Counted from the first letter of the stretch, positions 44,572-53,613 are shown. The stretch: DNA of 64,000 bases from Dulcicalothrix desertica PCC 7102 (GCF_003991905.1 NZ_RSCL01000014.1:186001-250000); one strand, 5' to 3'. Translations and numbers: made by a program. Notes: generated from the letters alone by a model not told the origin.

Positions 44572-45277
44572 ACGTTTTCGTTATTACGGAAAAGTCGATT
44601 AGATTATTTTGGTTGAAATTTTGTTCTATAGAAGGCGACACTCTATTTTATACCTGCCAAATGACATCTCACGAATGGCGCCGGATTGATAAATACAATA
44701 CATTTCAACTAAATAGCTCATAACAACTAAATAAGTTAGCATCGTTGTCAAATCAAAAGCGTTTTATCGTTAGGTGCCATTATCAATCCTGGTTGTAATA
44801 CTGTACCACCTCAACCTTTTACTTGTACTCTTTCTGCGAGAGATTCCGGCGCCTGTCATATATATAGTTTATTATAATTTATTAAATATTATTGACAAGT
44901 GCTGATTTAAGAATTAGGACTTTATCATTTTGATGAAATGCGGGTTTGAGTCAAAATCTTAAAACCTATAATTATATTATTTTAGGATAAGAATCCTCGA
45001 TATATCTTTTAAAGATATCAGTTTTTTATAAATCACTGACTGTGGTTAGAAGATTAAAGCAAAGCTAACAAGCAGCAATAATTTAGAATAAAGCTATGCT
45101 TGCATCTACATTTAAATTACGACCCTAAAATAAACTTACTTGATAATTAATATACGCAATCTCACTTAGAATAGTTTGCAAGGGCATTATTCCGCTCAAA
45201 TCTCTATAATAATTGCTTTTAACTTGCGCTTAATCGCTTAAAAAGCTATACTGTAGAGGTACTAGCACAATTGATAC
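44572..45277. other. 700-base gene-poor region with gene debris
   Basis: No intact gene. It contains the VWA-gene scrap at 44782-44853 and an AT palindrome (45003-45019, ATATCTTT/AAAGATAT). The high AT content and remnants suggest a decayed locus. Confidence 0.6.
44782..44853 (-). pseudogene. decayed fragment of a second VWA-metallopeptidase gene
   Basis: The minus-strand translation APESLAERVQVKG-stop-GGTVLQPG matches residues MAPESLAERVQVKGRGGTVL of the gene at 40727-42511 almost exactly, with CGA changed to the stop TGA. DNA identity with 40893-40964 is obvious but diverged at many third positions, so this is an old or horizontally acquired copy. Nothing else of that gene remains around it. 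Confidence 0.75.
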
Positions 45278-45463
45278 ATGATAACTTACAAATGTACGCG
45301 CAATAAACCTTATATTAACGATATTGCACGCAAAACTGAAACTGCCTCTCGCCAAGGGCACTATATCAAAGCTAACTCTATAGAAGATGCAATCGCACAA
45401 ATGGAAAAAAAGTTTCCCAATGAAAAGAATATAGGATTTACAGCTGAAGAGTGGGAAGAATAG
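45278..45463 (+). CDS. small conserved protein
   Basis: A 61-residue protein (MITYKCTRNKPYINDIARKT and SRQGHYIKANSIEDAIAQME, ending TAEEWEE). The ARQGHY(I/V)xAxSxEEAxxxMxxxFP pattern resembles small cyanobacterial proteins of unknown role. Third positions and ending look coding. It is a lone plus-strand gene beside hypE, converging on it. Confidence 0.6.
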   Translation: MITYKCTRNKPYINDIARKTETASRQGHYIKANSIEDAIAQMEKKFPNEKNIGFTAEEWEE

Positions 45464-45531
45464 TTAGTGATATCATAAGCTTGGTAGCATTGATATTAAG
45501 CTATCAAGTCCTTTTGTGGCAATTTCCAAAA

Positions 45532-46602
45532 CTAACAAATTCTAGGCAATTGGTCACCTACTAACATATCAACTATTCTTTCGGCGCCAAAACCAGTCTT
45601 CAACAAAACAATTCCTTCTGGTTTCTCAATTACTTCTCCAACTACACACGCATTTAAACCTGCTGGATGTGATTTCATTGCTGATAATACTGTATCCGCG
45701 TCTTCACGTTTGAGGACAACTACTAGTTTTCCTTCATTAGCTAAATACAAAGGGTCGAAACCAAGAATTTCACATACACCCTTAACTTGTTCTTGAACTG
45801 GTATCGCTGCTTCATCAAGACGAATACTGACATTGGCACTTGAAGCAAATTCATTTAAAACTGTTGCTAAACCACCACGTGTAACATCCCGCATTGCATG
45901 AATATCAGGACACGCTTCAATTATAGTGGCGACTAAATCATTCAAAGGCTGACAGTCACTCTCTATATTACTATCCAACGCTAACTCACCACGTGCGATT
46001 AATATAGATGTACCATGATTACCCAATTCTCCGTTAATTAAGACTACATCACCAGGTCGAATATTTTGGGTAGATATATTTACTTTATTAGATATTACTC
46101 CAATACCAGTTGTATTAATAAATATTTTATCTGCGGCGCCCTTCGGCACGACTTTAGTATCACCTGTGACTATTTGTACACCTGCTTTAATTGCAGCATT
46201 TTGCATACTTTTAACAATACGCCTTAGTGTTTCTACTGGAAACCCTTCTTCTAAAATAACGCTACAAGTCAAATATAATGGTTTGGCGCCACTTACAGCT
46301 AAATCATTGACTGTGCCATTTACAGCTAACTCACCAATATCACTACCAGGAAAAAACAACGGGTCTACAACATAGGAATCAGTAGTAAAGGCAAGTTTAT
46401 CACCATGTTGCATCAAAGCCGCTATCTCAAAAGTTGCCTGGTCTTCAAGTGGCGCCAAATATGAGTTATTAAATGTATTAACAAAAATATCATCGATTAA
46501 ATCGTGCATCGCTTTACCACCACTGCCATGCGCGAGGGTTATATTTTTATCTCGTAACTGAGCGCGCTTATTAAGTTTAATACCGTAATCCGAGTTTTTC
46601 AT
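45532..46602 (-). CDS. hypE: carbamoyl dehydratase HypE
   Basis: A 356-residue HypE, which dehydrates the thiocarbamate on its C-terminal Cys to the cyanide ligand of [NiFe] hydrogenase. It has the N-terminal ITLAHGSGGKAMHDLI, the ATP-binding FTTDSYVVDPLFFPGSDIGE and GDTKVVPKGAADKIFINTTG, MRDVTRGGLATVLNEFA, and the functional C-terminus PRIC with the acceptor Cys at the last residue. The upstream gene (diguanylate cyclase) ends 15 bp before its ATG, while hypF, C and D are absent here and hypA-hypB lie 9.4 kb downstream. Confidence 0.95.
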   Translation of the reverse strand: MKNSDYGIKLNKRAQLRDKNITLAHGSGGKAMHDLIDDIFVNTFNNSYLAPLEDQATFEIAALMQHGDKLAFTTDSYVVDPLFFPGSDIGELAVNGTVNDLAVSGAKPLYLTCSVILEEGFPVETLRRIVKSMQNAAIKAGVQIVTGDTKVVPKGAADKIFINTTGIGVISNKVNISTQNIRPGDVVLINGELGNHGTSILIARGELALDSNIESDCQPLNDLVATIIEACPDIHAMRDVTRGGLATVLNEFASSANVSIRLDEAAIPVQEQVKGVCEILGFDPLYLANEGKLVVVLKREDADTVLSAMKSHPAGLNACVVGEVIEKPEGIVLLKTGFGAERIVDMLVGDQLPRIC

Positions 46603-46617
46603 AAATTAGCGGGACAA

Positions 46618-47901
46618 TTAACTAAAAATTGCGAACTGTGCTTTGCCTTGCTGTTTGGCACGGTACATCGCAATATCCGCATCGTTGAGCAAATTAAGAG
46701 GTTCTTCATGATTTTTTGAACTTAAGGCAATTCCAATACTAGCGGTAGCAATAAGCTCGTATCCTTTAAGATGTAATGGTTCTTTGAGAGATTCTTGAAT
46801 ACGTCTTGCTACACTTGTTGCCAAATTCACGTTCTTGATGTCTTCTAATAACACGGCAAATTCGTCACCTCCAAACCGAGCAACCGTGTCACCACTTCGC
46901 ACACACGAGTTTAACCGAGAAGCAACATGAACTAGTAAATCATCTCCCATCGAATGTCCGTAACGGTCATTAATTCCTTTAAAACCGTCTAAATCTAAAA
47001 ACATGATAGCAAAATGATAATTATTCCTTCTTTTTGCACGCTCGAAAACTTGCCTTAAACGGTCTAAGAATAAAACTCGATTTGGTAATGATGTTAATGC
47101 GTCGTAAAAAGCGTTGCGTACTAAATGCTCTTCCTTTTGTTTACGCTGCGATATATCTTGAAATACTATAACGGCGCCTGTAATATTACCATCTCGGTCG
47201 CGAATTGGAGCAACGTTGTCTCCAATGGAAATCAAATCGCCATTTTTATTGATTAACACGCAGTTTTCTGGCAAATTTAAAACTTGACCCTGCTTAATTG
47301 CTTGCCTTACCAAATAGTCGATTTCTTCTCCTGTGTCATTATCTACTAAGTTCAATACTTGTGTAATGTGCTTTCCAATAACTTCTTCTTCTTTCCAACC
47401 AGTTAGAGTTTCTGCAATTCGGTTCATGACTTGCACGTCTCCACTGATACCAGTAATCACGACGGCGCTACCCATACTGTTAATAACTGACAGCATCTGC
47501 TGCTGTTCTACTTCAAATTTAGTTTCAATATGATGCTTATAAAGTGCCATTTCTACAGCGTTATATAAATCTTTTTCTGCAAACGGTTTAAATATATGAC
47601 TAAACGGTTCGCTCCGGCGATTTTGAGATAAATTCGGTTCTACCGTATACTCCATTAAATATAATACTGGTATGTGAAAGTTTGTCCGGATAATATTACC
47701 TGCCGCAATCGCATCAATATCACCAGCCAAGCAGATGTCCATTAATACTAAATTAGGTCGCGTTTCTGCTACCTTTTCAATAGCTGCTTTCCCTGAATCA
47801 ATTATATCTGAAACCGCATACCCTAATTTCTGCAAACTATCAATTATGTCTATTGCGAGAACTCTAGAGTCCTCCACAACTAGGATTTTTGGGCAGTCCA
47901 T
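46618..47901 (-). CDS. response regulator with PAS and GGDEF domains (diguanylate cyclase)
   Basis: A 427-residue protein starting at ATG 47901 (MDCPKILVVEDSRVLA). The earlier ATG at 47991 would put 30 unrelated residues ahead of the receiver domain. The REC domain covers about 1-120, with phospho-acceptor Asp in VLMDICLAGD. The PAS domain covers about 135-255 (MLSVINSMGSAVVITGISGD, then GAVIVFQDISQRK). The GGDEF domain covers about 260-425, with DALTSLPNRVLFLDRL, an intact active site RFGGDEF and an I-site RSGD five residues before it. It makes cyclic di-GMP from GTP, controlled by phosphorylation and product inhibition. The kinase partner is unknown. It lies 15 bp upstream of hypE. Confidence 0.9.
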   Translation of the reverse strand: MDCPKILVVEDSRVLAIDIIDSLQKLGYAVSDIIDSGKAAIEKVAETRPNLVLMDICLAGDIDAIAAGNIIRTNFHIPVLYLMEYTVEPNLSQNRRSEPFSHIFKPFAEKDLYNAVEMALYKHHIETKFEVEQQQMLSVINSMGSAVVITGISGDVQVMNRIAETLTGWKEEEVIGKHITQVLNLVDNDTGEEIDYLVRQAIKQGQVLNLPENCVLINKNGDLISIGDNVAPIRDRDGNITGAVIVFQDISQRKQKEEHLVRNAFYDALTSLPNRVLFLDRLRQVFERAKRRNNYHFAIMFLDLDGFKGINDRYGHSMGDDLLVHVASRLNSCVRSGDTVARFGGDEFAVLLEDIKNVNLATSVARRIQESLKEPLHLKGYELIATASIGIALSSKNHEEPLNLLNDADIAMYRAKQQGKAQFAIFS

Positions 47902-48353
47902 ACTAAAATTACCTGCTTGAATCGGTTCAGATGCGATTAACGACACGAACCATAGGGCAGCGAAAATAATTCTATCATAATCAATCTCCATACTGCTTAC
48001 ATCTGTCGTTAGTACAAAGTTAAGCAGAATATTATATTAAGCAATTTGGGTTCCATTAACCGTTAATTTCGGCACTTACCTCTAATCCATCTGTGCAATC
48101 ATTATCTAGTTTTCCAAGCTATATTCAGCATATACTTGTATAAAAAATATCATCCCAGGGTTATTATTTATTACCTCATAAATACAATAATACTCGGTTT
48201 TTACTTAGCTAAATAAAAATATTATATTAACATATAATTTAGTTATGTGTTGATTTGATATACTGCTCACGCCAAGAGAAAATCATTCATACACTAACAA
48301 AATATTAACCAAACACTTACAAGTAAACTGTATTTACAATACAGTTTTAATGT
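47902..48353. other. gene-free region
   Basis: About 450 bases between the diguanylate cyclase start and the folB terminator, with the possible N-terminal extension noted at 47902-47991. AT-rich; no clear regulator site or gene is seen. Confidence 0.5.
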
Positions 48354-48386
48354 ATAAAAAAACCGGGTTAACATTAAACCCGGTTT
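48354..48386 (-). terminator. intrinsic terminator of folB
   Basis: On the minus strand AAACCGGGTT and AACCCGGTTT are joined by a short loop (TAATGTT), and T-rich sequence TTTTTTTATA follows. It lies 34 bases past the folB stop. Confidence 0.85.
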
Positions 48387-48419
48387 GCTGAACAACTTTT
48401 GACGTTTGGTAATAAAACT

Positions 48420-48788
48420 TTAAACTCTAGTACGAGTCACTTCGAGACTAATTCTGCCTCCAAAATCAGGAATAGGCGCCGCTGGTTTACTGAGAATCAC
48501 TTGTACTTGTGTGATAGAATGACATTCGGCTAAAATCGACTCTGCAATTGTCGCAATTAGCTTTTCAATCAGTGCGAACTTCGATGTTTGTATTAAATGC
48601 TTCACTATACTAATTACGCTACGGTAATCTAAAGTATCTTCAATGGCATCTGTTTTTCCTGCTTTCGAGATATCTAGCCACAACTTAACATCTACTTCAA
48701 ACCATTGTCCTAGCACTTGCTCTTCTGGTAGGTACCCAGTGTAACCATAAGCACGAATACCTGTCACATGAATGTTGTCCATATTCAT
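48420..48788 (-). CDS. folB: dihydroneopterin aldolase
   Basis: A 122-residue FolB, which converts 7,8-dihydroneopterin to hydroxymethyl-dihydropterin in folate synthesis. It has the N-terminal IHVTGIRAYGYTGYLPEEQ with the substrate Tyr/Glu site, DTLDYRSVISIVKHLI, the FALIEKLIATIAESI helix with catalytic-loop Lys, and VQVILSKPAAPIPDFGGRIS. The length is normal. It is monocistronic, with a strong terminator. Confidence 0.93.
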   Translation of the reverse strand: MNMDNIHVTGIRAYGYTGYLPEEQVLGQWFEVDVKLWLDISKAGKTDAIEDTLDYRSVISIVKHLIQTSKFALIEKLIATIAESILAECHSITQVQVILSKPAAPIPDFGGRISLEVTRTRV

Positions 48789-48897
48789 ATATTATGTCAA
48801 AACGTTAAATTGCCTGGTTGGATTGTAATAGGTATTGGGTAATGGTAATCAAGTACTAGATACTAGATAGAGCAATATTGATTTCACCACTGCCATA

Positions 48898-50616
48898 ATG
48901 TCATTAATTCGTAATACAAATGAACTGTGGGCTTTTGTCCTTGTCGAGACTCTAAAAAGGTTAGGGTTGACTTGTGCTGTAATTTGTCCGGGTTCTCGCT
49001 CAACTCCTTTAGCTGTTGCGTTTGCTCAAAAAGCGCCAAAAATAGAAGTGATTCCTATTCTCGATGAACGTTCAGCAGGATTTTTTGCATTAGGAAGAGC
49101 AAGAGCGACCAAAAAAGCTGTGGCAGTTGTTTGTACTTCTGGAACAGCGGGGGCAAATTTTTATCCTGCGGTGATTGAAGCGTTTGAAAGTTGTGTACCG
49201 TTATTGTTACTGACTGCTGATAGACCGCAAGAATTACGCTTTTGTCACTCTGGACAAACTATTGACCAAGTAAAGTTATACGGTAATTATCCCAACTGGC
49301 AAGCCGAACTCGCAATTCCTGGCGCCACATTAAATCTACTAACATATTTAAGGCAAACAATAATTCATGCATGGGAGCGTTGTTTATCTCCTCAACCAGG
49401 TGTCGTACATTTAAATATACCGTTTCGCGACCCTCTAGCCCCTGTTTCAGATGGTATTGATTTAACTAGCTTACAGTTAGAAATAGATAGCGAAGATTTT
49501 TGGCGCCAACCTTTACCCCTTTCACCCTTACCCGTTACACCTTACCCCTCCCCCCTCCCCTCTTCTTCTCGCGGTATTATTATTGCTGGAATTGCTCAAC
49601 CGCTTATAGACGAGCAATATTGTAATCACATTGCTCTTCTTGCTCACGCTTTAAATTATCCTGTATTGGCAGAAGGACTTTCTCCCGTTCGTAACCACGC
49701 TCATCTAAATCCCTATATAATTTCCACTTACGACTCAATTCTTCGTAATGCTGACTTTAGAGAAAAGCTTGCACCTGAATTTGTCATCCTTATAGGTGAA
49801 ATGCCAACTAGCAAGGAGTTACGAACTTGGTTACAGCAAACCCAACCCCAATTACTAATCATCGATAAAAGCTTTCGCAATCTTGATTCGCTGCACTTAA
49901 AAACTTCACACCTGCGAGTAGACATTTGTGAATTGAGCGAATTTCCCACGTTACCAACTACTACTTACCTTGAAGATTGGCGCCATATTGAAACGAAAAC
50001 GCGCATAACACTCGATAAAACTTTTGAACTTTGCAGCGAGATGCTTGAATGTAAAGCAGCTTGGTTACTTTCACAGATACTACCACCAAAAACACCTTTA
50101 TTTATTGCCAACAGTATGCCTGTACGTGATATTGAGTTTTTCTGGAAACCCAATAATCTTGGTATTAAAGCTTTTGTTAACCGAGGCGCCAATGGTATTG
50201 ATGGTACATTATCTACAGCTTTAGGAGTAGCTCACCGTAACCAAAGTAGTGTTATGCTAACAGGTGATTTAGCTTTACTACATGATACAAACGGGTTTTT
50301 GATTAGAAAAAAGTTTATAGGTCATTTGACAATTGTTTTAATTAATAACAACGGTGGTGGTATTTTTGAAATGTTACCAATTTCTCAATTTGAGCCACCA
50401 TTTGAAGAACTTTTTGCAACTCCCCAAGAGATTGATTTTGCCAAACTCTCTGCTACATATGATATTGAGCATGAAATAATTACATCATGGGATTTATTAA
50501 AAGAAAAATTAAATCCATTACCTACATCAGGAATTCGGATTTTAGAATTACCAACAAACCGTAAACATGATGCAAAATGGCGTAAAGATAATTTAGGCAA
50601 ATTTGCTATTATTTGA
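48898..50616 (+). CDS. menD: SEPHCHC synthase MenD with low-complexity insert
   Basis: A 572-residue thiamine-diphosphate enzyme that joins isochorismate and 2-oxoglutarate in phylloquinone/menaquinone synthesis. It has an N-terminal CPGSRSTPLAVAF, DERSAGFFALGRARAT, CTSGTAGANFYPAVIEAF and the C-terminal ThDP motif GDLALLHDTNGFL...NNNGGGIFEMLP. At residues 203-225 a Pro/Ser/Leu-rich stretch (LPLSPLPVTPYPSPLPSSS) is encoded by C-rich repeat DNA (49507-49570) and is not part of the conserved fold. It probably sits in a surface loop between domains and is tolerated. The methyltransferase gene overlaps its 3' end by 8 bp on the other strand; menB is about 1.6 kb downstream. Confidence 0.93.
   Translation: MSLIRNTNELWAFVLVETLKRLGLTCAVICPGSRSTPLAVAFAQKAPKIEVIPILDERSAGFFALGRARATKKAVAVVCTSGTAGANFYPAVIEAFESCVPLLLLTADRPQELRFCHSGQTIDQVKLYGNYPNWQAELAIPGATLNLLTYLRQTIIHAWERCLSPQPGVVHLNIPFRDPLAPVSDGIDLTSLQLEIDSEDFWRQPLPLSPLPVTPYPSPLPSSSRGIIIAGIAQPLIDEQYCNHIALLAHALNYPVLAEGLSPVRNHAHLNPYIISTYDSILRNADFREKLAPEFVILIGEMPTSKELRTWLQQTQPQLLIIDKSFRNLDSLHLKTSHLRVDICELSEFPTLPTTTYLEDWRHIETKTRITLDKTFELCSEMLECKAAWLLSQILPPKTPLFIANSMPVRDIEFFWKPNNLGIKAFVNRGANGIDGTLSTALGVAHRNQSSVMLTGDLALLHDTNGFLIRKKFIGHLTIVLINNNGGGIFEMLPISQFEPPFEELFATPQEIDFAKLSATYDIEHEIITSWDLLKEKLNPLPTSGIRILELPTNRKHDAKWRKDNLGKFAII
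49507..49572 (+). repeat. C-rich repeat insertion within menD
   Basis: A tract of CCCTTTCACCCTTACCCGTT followed by CCCCTCCCCC/CCCCTCTTC units, a type of sequence usually intergenic in filamentous cyanobacteria. Here it is in frame within menD (about 22 codons). Confidence 0.7.
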
Positions 50617-51325
50617 TGCCACCAAAGACCGCTAAACCATAGTACTTCCAGGGAACAGCTACAGTTGAAAATCCAGCTTGCGTGAGCATTTGTAAGTGTG
50701 CGTCCAAAGTTGCTAGTTGGTCTTGATTGGAATACCCATAAGTAGTGCTGTTTCCTATTCTTGCACGAACATCAGCAAGCGTAGTACCTTGTTGATTTGC
50801 CCATTCTTCTCGCGCTAATTTATACACCTCTGCTAAAGTAGGGCAAGATGGTAAAGTTGGGTCAGCATTCCAAAAGCAACCAGATGGAATAAGACTTTCA
50901 TGAATACGTGTAAATAAATTTTGCTTCATTTCATCCGTAAGATGATGAATTGCAAGTGACGATATACACGCATCAAAATCGGCGCCGATATTAAATTTAT
51001 CAGGATAACTTGCCCATTCACCAAAATCAGCTTCTTGTCCCGACCATCTTTCTTCACATCCAAAAGAACTAACCTTCGAGCTAGCGAAGTTAATCATGCG
51101 TGGCGAATAATCAAGCGCTATAATTTCCGCATCTGGACAACGTTTAAGTATTTTGAGCGTTAACTCCCCAGTTCCACAACCTAGTTCTAGAATTTTTTTA
51201 CTTGCAGATGGTACACAGCGAGTAATTACTTCGAGCATTTCATCATAACGCGGCAAAAGTTGACGAATACCAGCGTCAAAGTCTGAAGTGTTAGCGAAGA
51301 CCTCACCAGGATATATTTGTGACAT
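50609..51325 (-). CDS. class I SAM-dependent methyltransferase
   Basis: A 238-residue Rossmann-fold methyltransferase. SAM motif I is ILELGCGTGELTLKIL (about 45-60), the acidic residue after beta2 is in IIALDYSPRMI and motif post-II is DFDACISSLAIHHLTDE. It contains the loop SGCFWNADPTLPSCPTLAEV. The substrate is unknown. Placement beside menD could suggest a quinone methyltransferase, but the sequence does not show UbiE/MenG motifs. It overlaps menD by 8 bp, convergently. Confidence 0.85.
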   Translation of the reverse strand: MSQIYPGEVFANTSDFDAGIRQLLPRYDEMLEVITRCVPSASKKILELGCGTGELTLKILKRCPDAEIIALDYSPRMINFASSKVSSFGCEERWSGQEADFGEWASYPDKFNIGADFDACISSLAIHHLTDEMKQNLFTRIHESLIPSGCFWNADPTLPSCPTLAEVYKLAREEWANQQGTTLADVRARIGNSTTYGYSNQDQLATLDAHLQMLTQAGFSTVAVPWKYYGLAVFGGIK

Positions 51326-51468
51326 GGATTTTAAGTAAATGCATCTGACTTAATTATCTTACGAAAAATTAAAAAATCTAACTTTTGTAACAATACCTTT
51401 GCCAAAATATATTTTAATAACGATTTTGCGTCTCTACATTTGCGTTAAAACAAAGCAGGATACCACTT

Positions 51469-52071
51469 ATGACAACTGATACATATGAAATATATGACCA
51501 CCTTACGGATAGAGAAACTTTGATTGTTTACATGACTAAACATGAGGAGCAATCAATTACTATTGACGGTAATCTATTAGCGATGGGACGGTGTACCCGC
51601 ATCCTTCAAGATTCTTATGATTTTCGTCCAGTTCATAAACGGCAAGTGAAAATAGGAGAACGTTTAACAGTTAGCGCTGCTATAGGAGGGGGACTTAAAG
51701 TCAGAACCATTCCTACTGACTGGGTTGTTACAGAAGCTGAAACCTACGAACCAAAAAACGAGATACCAGGTTTTAGAGAAATTATAATTGCTTATTGCGA
51801 ACAAGTACCATTATCTCTCGATGAATTTAGAAAAGCTATTTACGAAAGTGGTGTTGTAGTTAGTCTAGATTCCTTTGGAGGTGATGAGGCAGCTTACGAT
51901 AAATATTTACAATCATCGAAAGTAACGGTTAATAGCAATGGTAATTTTAATGCAAAGGCGCCAAAATCAAGCGAGGATAAATCACATCCAAATATATCCT
52001 CTAGGAAAATTGACATAACGGAGGCGCCAAAATCAAGCGAGGATAAATCACATCTAAAATATATCCTCTAG
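51469..52071 (+). CDS. hypothetical protein with repeat-derived C-terminus
   Basis: A 200-residue protein. Residues 1-150 form a soluble alpha/beta body (ETLIVYMTKHEEQSITIDGN, RPVHKRQVKIGERLTVSAAI, REIIIAYCEQVPLSLDEFRK) with no family I recognise. Residues 164-200 are encoded by two copies of a 56/57-bp repeat and contain APKSSEDKSH twice (164-173 and 186-195). One extra base in the second copy brings CTC-TAG into frame and supplies the stop codon. The tail is therefore an insertion, and the original C-terminus is gone. No membrane segment or signal is present. Confidence 0.65.
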   Translation: MTTDTYEIYDHLTDRETLIVYMTKHEEQSITIDGNLLAMGRCTRILQDSYDFRPVHKRQVKIGERLTVSAAIGGGLKVRTIPTDWVVTEAETYEPKNEIPGFREIIIAYCEQVPLSLDEFRKAIYESGVVVSLDSFGGDEAAYDKYLQSSKVTVNSNGNFNAKAPKSSEDKSHPNISSRKIDITEAPKSSEDKSHLKYIL

Positions 52072-52078
52072 GAAAATT
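51956..52078 (+). repeat. two tandem copies of a 56-bp hairpin repeat
   Basis: Copy 1 at 51956-52011 and copy 2 at 52022-52078 differ by one substitution and one extra A. Each contains GAGGATA and TATCCTC, a foldback stem, and begins with AGGCGCC. The section TATATCCTCTAGGAAAA is the exact complement of 17 bases in the cutA hairpin (25389-25405), so the family has a third, partial member in the window. Confidence 0.85.
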
Positions 52079-52160
52079 CTCTGTGTACTCTGTGTTTACG
52101 TGGTAAAAAATAATTACTTACAGCACAGGCTTTCCGGCCTGTGCTACAAGACTGACAAAT
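52078..52160 (+). repeat. composite repeat (CTCTGTGT tract plus hairpin)
   Basis: CTCTGTGTACTCTGTGTTTA, GTGGTAAAAAA, a short spacer, the hairpin GCACAGGC/GCCTGTGC (52123-52144), then TACAAGACTG. It is the plus-strand twin of 40622-40705. Confidence 0.8.
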
Positions 52161-52243
52161 TAATGATGTGATTTTGGCGCCTTTGATGCTCTTGTTGCCC
52201 TATGCGATAAAATTTTTTGGTTCGGCAATAATAAACGCTTGTA

Positions 52244-53077
52244 ATGGAAACCAATTGGCAAACTGTTAAATCTTACGAAGATATTCTTTATCATAAAACT
52301 GATGGCATTGCGAAAATTACCATCAACCGTCCTCATAAACGCAATGCTTTTCGTCCTAAAACGGTATTTGAGCTTTACGAGGCTTTTTGTGATGCTCGCG
52401 AAGATACTACTATTGGAGTTGTTTTATTTACTGGATATGGTCCACATACTGATGGTAAGTATGCTTTTTGTTCGGGTGGCGACCAAAGTGTGAGGGGACA
52501 AGCTGGTTATATTGATGATGAAGGTACTCCACGATTAAATGTATTAGATTTACAACGTTTAATTCGTTCGATGCCTAAAGTTGTAATCGCTTTGGTTGCT
52601 GGTTATGCTATTGGTGGTGGACATGTTCTACATTTAATTTGTGACTTGACAATTGCCGCTGATAATGCTGTGTTTGGCCAAACTGGCCCCAAAGTTGGTA
52701 GCTTTGATGGTGGTTTCGGCGCCAGTTATCTTGCGCGTGTCGTTGGACAGAAAAAAGCTCGCGAAATTTGGTTCCTTTGCCGTCAGTATAACGCTCAACA
52801 AGCTCTAGAAATGGGATTAATCAATACAATTGTTTCTGTTGAACAGCTTGAAGCAGAGGGTATTCAGTGGGCAAAAGAGATTTTAGAAAAAAGTCCCATT
52901 GCTATTCGCTGTCTCAAAGCTGCTTTTAATGCTGACTGCGATGGACAAGCTGGTTTACAAGAACTTGCTGGAAACGCCACTCTACTTTATTACATGACTC
53001 TTGAAGGCGCCGAAGGTAAACAAGCTTTTTTAGAAAAGCGTCCGCCAAATTTCCGTTCTTTTCCTTGGCTACCTTAA
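52244..53077 (+). CDS. menB: 1,4-dihydroxy-2-naphthoyl-CoA synthase
   Basis: A 277-residue crotonase-fold enzyme that cyclises O-succinylbenzoyl-CoA in phylloquinone synthesis. It has the oxyanion motifs [11 protein letters not shown] (about 80-90) and [20 protein letters not shown], the [19 protein letters not shown] loop and the C-terminal [20 protein letters not shown] with the conserved tail. The length is normal. Start ATG 52244. It lies near menD on the same strand, separated by the repeat-tailed gene; the two probably once formed a tighter cluster. A strong terminator follows. Confidence 0.95.
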   Translation: METNWQTVKSYEDILYHKTDGIAKITINRPHKRNAFRPKTVFELYEAFCDAREDTTIGVVLFTGYGPHTDGKYAFCSGGDQSVRGQAGYIDDEGTPRLNVLDLQRLIRSMPKVVIALVAGYAIGGGHVLHLICDLTIAADNAVFGQTGPKVGSFDGGFGASYLARVVGQKKAREIWFLCRQYNAQQALEMGLINTIVSVEQLEAEGIQWAKEILEKSPIAIRCLKAAFNADCDGQAGLQELAGNATLLYYMTLEGAEGKQAFLEKRPPNFRSFPWLP

Positions 53078-53105
53078 TTATTTTTTAACATTTCATCCTA
53101 AAAAC

Positions 53106-53138
53106 CGCACCTTTATATTCAAGGTGCGATTTTTTTTG
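53106..53138 (+). terminator. intrinsic terminator of menB
   Basis: CGCACCTT and AAGGTGCG form an 8-bp stem with a short loop (TATATTC), followed by ATTTTTTTTG. It lies 28 bases past the menB stop. Confidence 0.92.
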
Positions 53139-53301
53139 ATCAACATAAATACATGAAGCCCCAAGCGTATCTTCTTACTTTTTTTACACAGTTGCACCAA
53201 TCAGTATATCCAGGTGATTGGTAACCAGGAAGGTTAACTAGATTCAGATTATTTACTCAGAATTTATTTAAGAAAATGTAACATTTGATAAATAGGAGGT
53301 A

Positions 53302-53595
53302 TTAAACTGATACTGTTTTTGCCACAGAAAGTTCAGCGCGGTGAACTGCTAACTCTTCTAATGGAAGAACATCTTGCTTCAAATTTGATGCTACAACAGG
53401 TATGGCTTCTGGCAAGCTCCATGAATCTTCTAAGGTTTCCCAAGATGGTGCAAACGCTGGTAAAGCCAATGAGCAAGCTTTCCAATGTCCTTGAACTGGC
53501 GCCCCTAGCTGCTGACAGTTTCCACCGCGACGACCTTCTGGATTGTAATGACGACAATATTTACAGGCAGAAGTTAAGAAATTGATGCTCTTCAT
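53302..53595 (-). CDS. small cysteine-containing cyanobacterial protein
   Basis: A 97-residue protein starting at ATG 53595 (MKSINFLTSACKYCRHYNPE); ATG 53613 adds six residues not usual in this family. The motif C-X2-C...GGNC...WKACSLALPAFAPSWE places four cysteines as a possible metal site. Similar small proteins occur widely in cyanobacteria without a known function. The C-terminal 45 residues are variable. Codon use fits the neighbours. Confidence 0.7.
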   Translation of the reverse strand: MKSINFLTSACKYCRHYNPEGRRGGNCQQLGAPVQGHWKACSLALPAFAPSWETLEDSWSLPEAIPVVASNLKQDVLPLEELAVHRAELSVAKTVSV

Positions 53596-53613
53596 GGTCA
53601 ACGCCGTAGGCAA

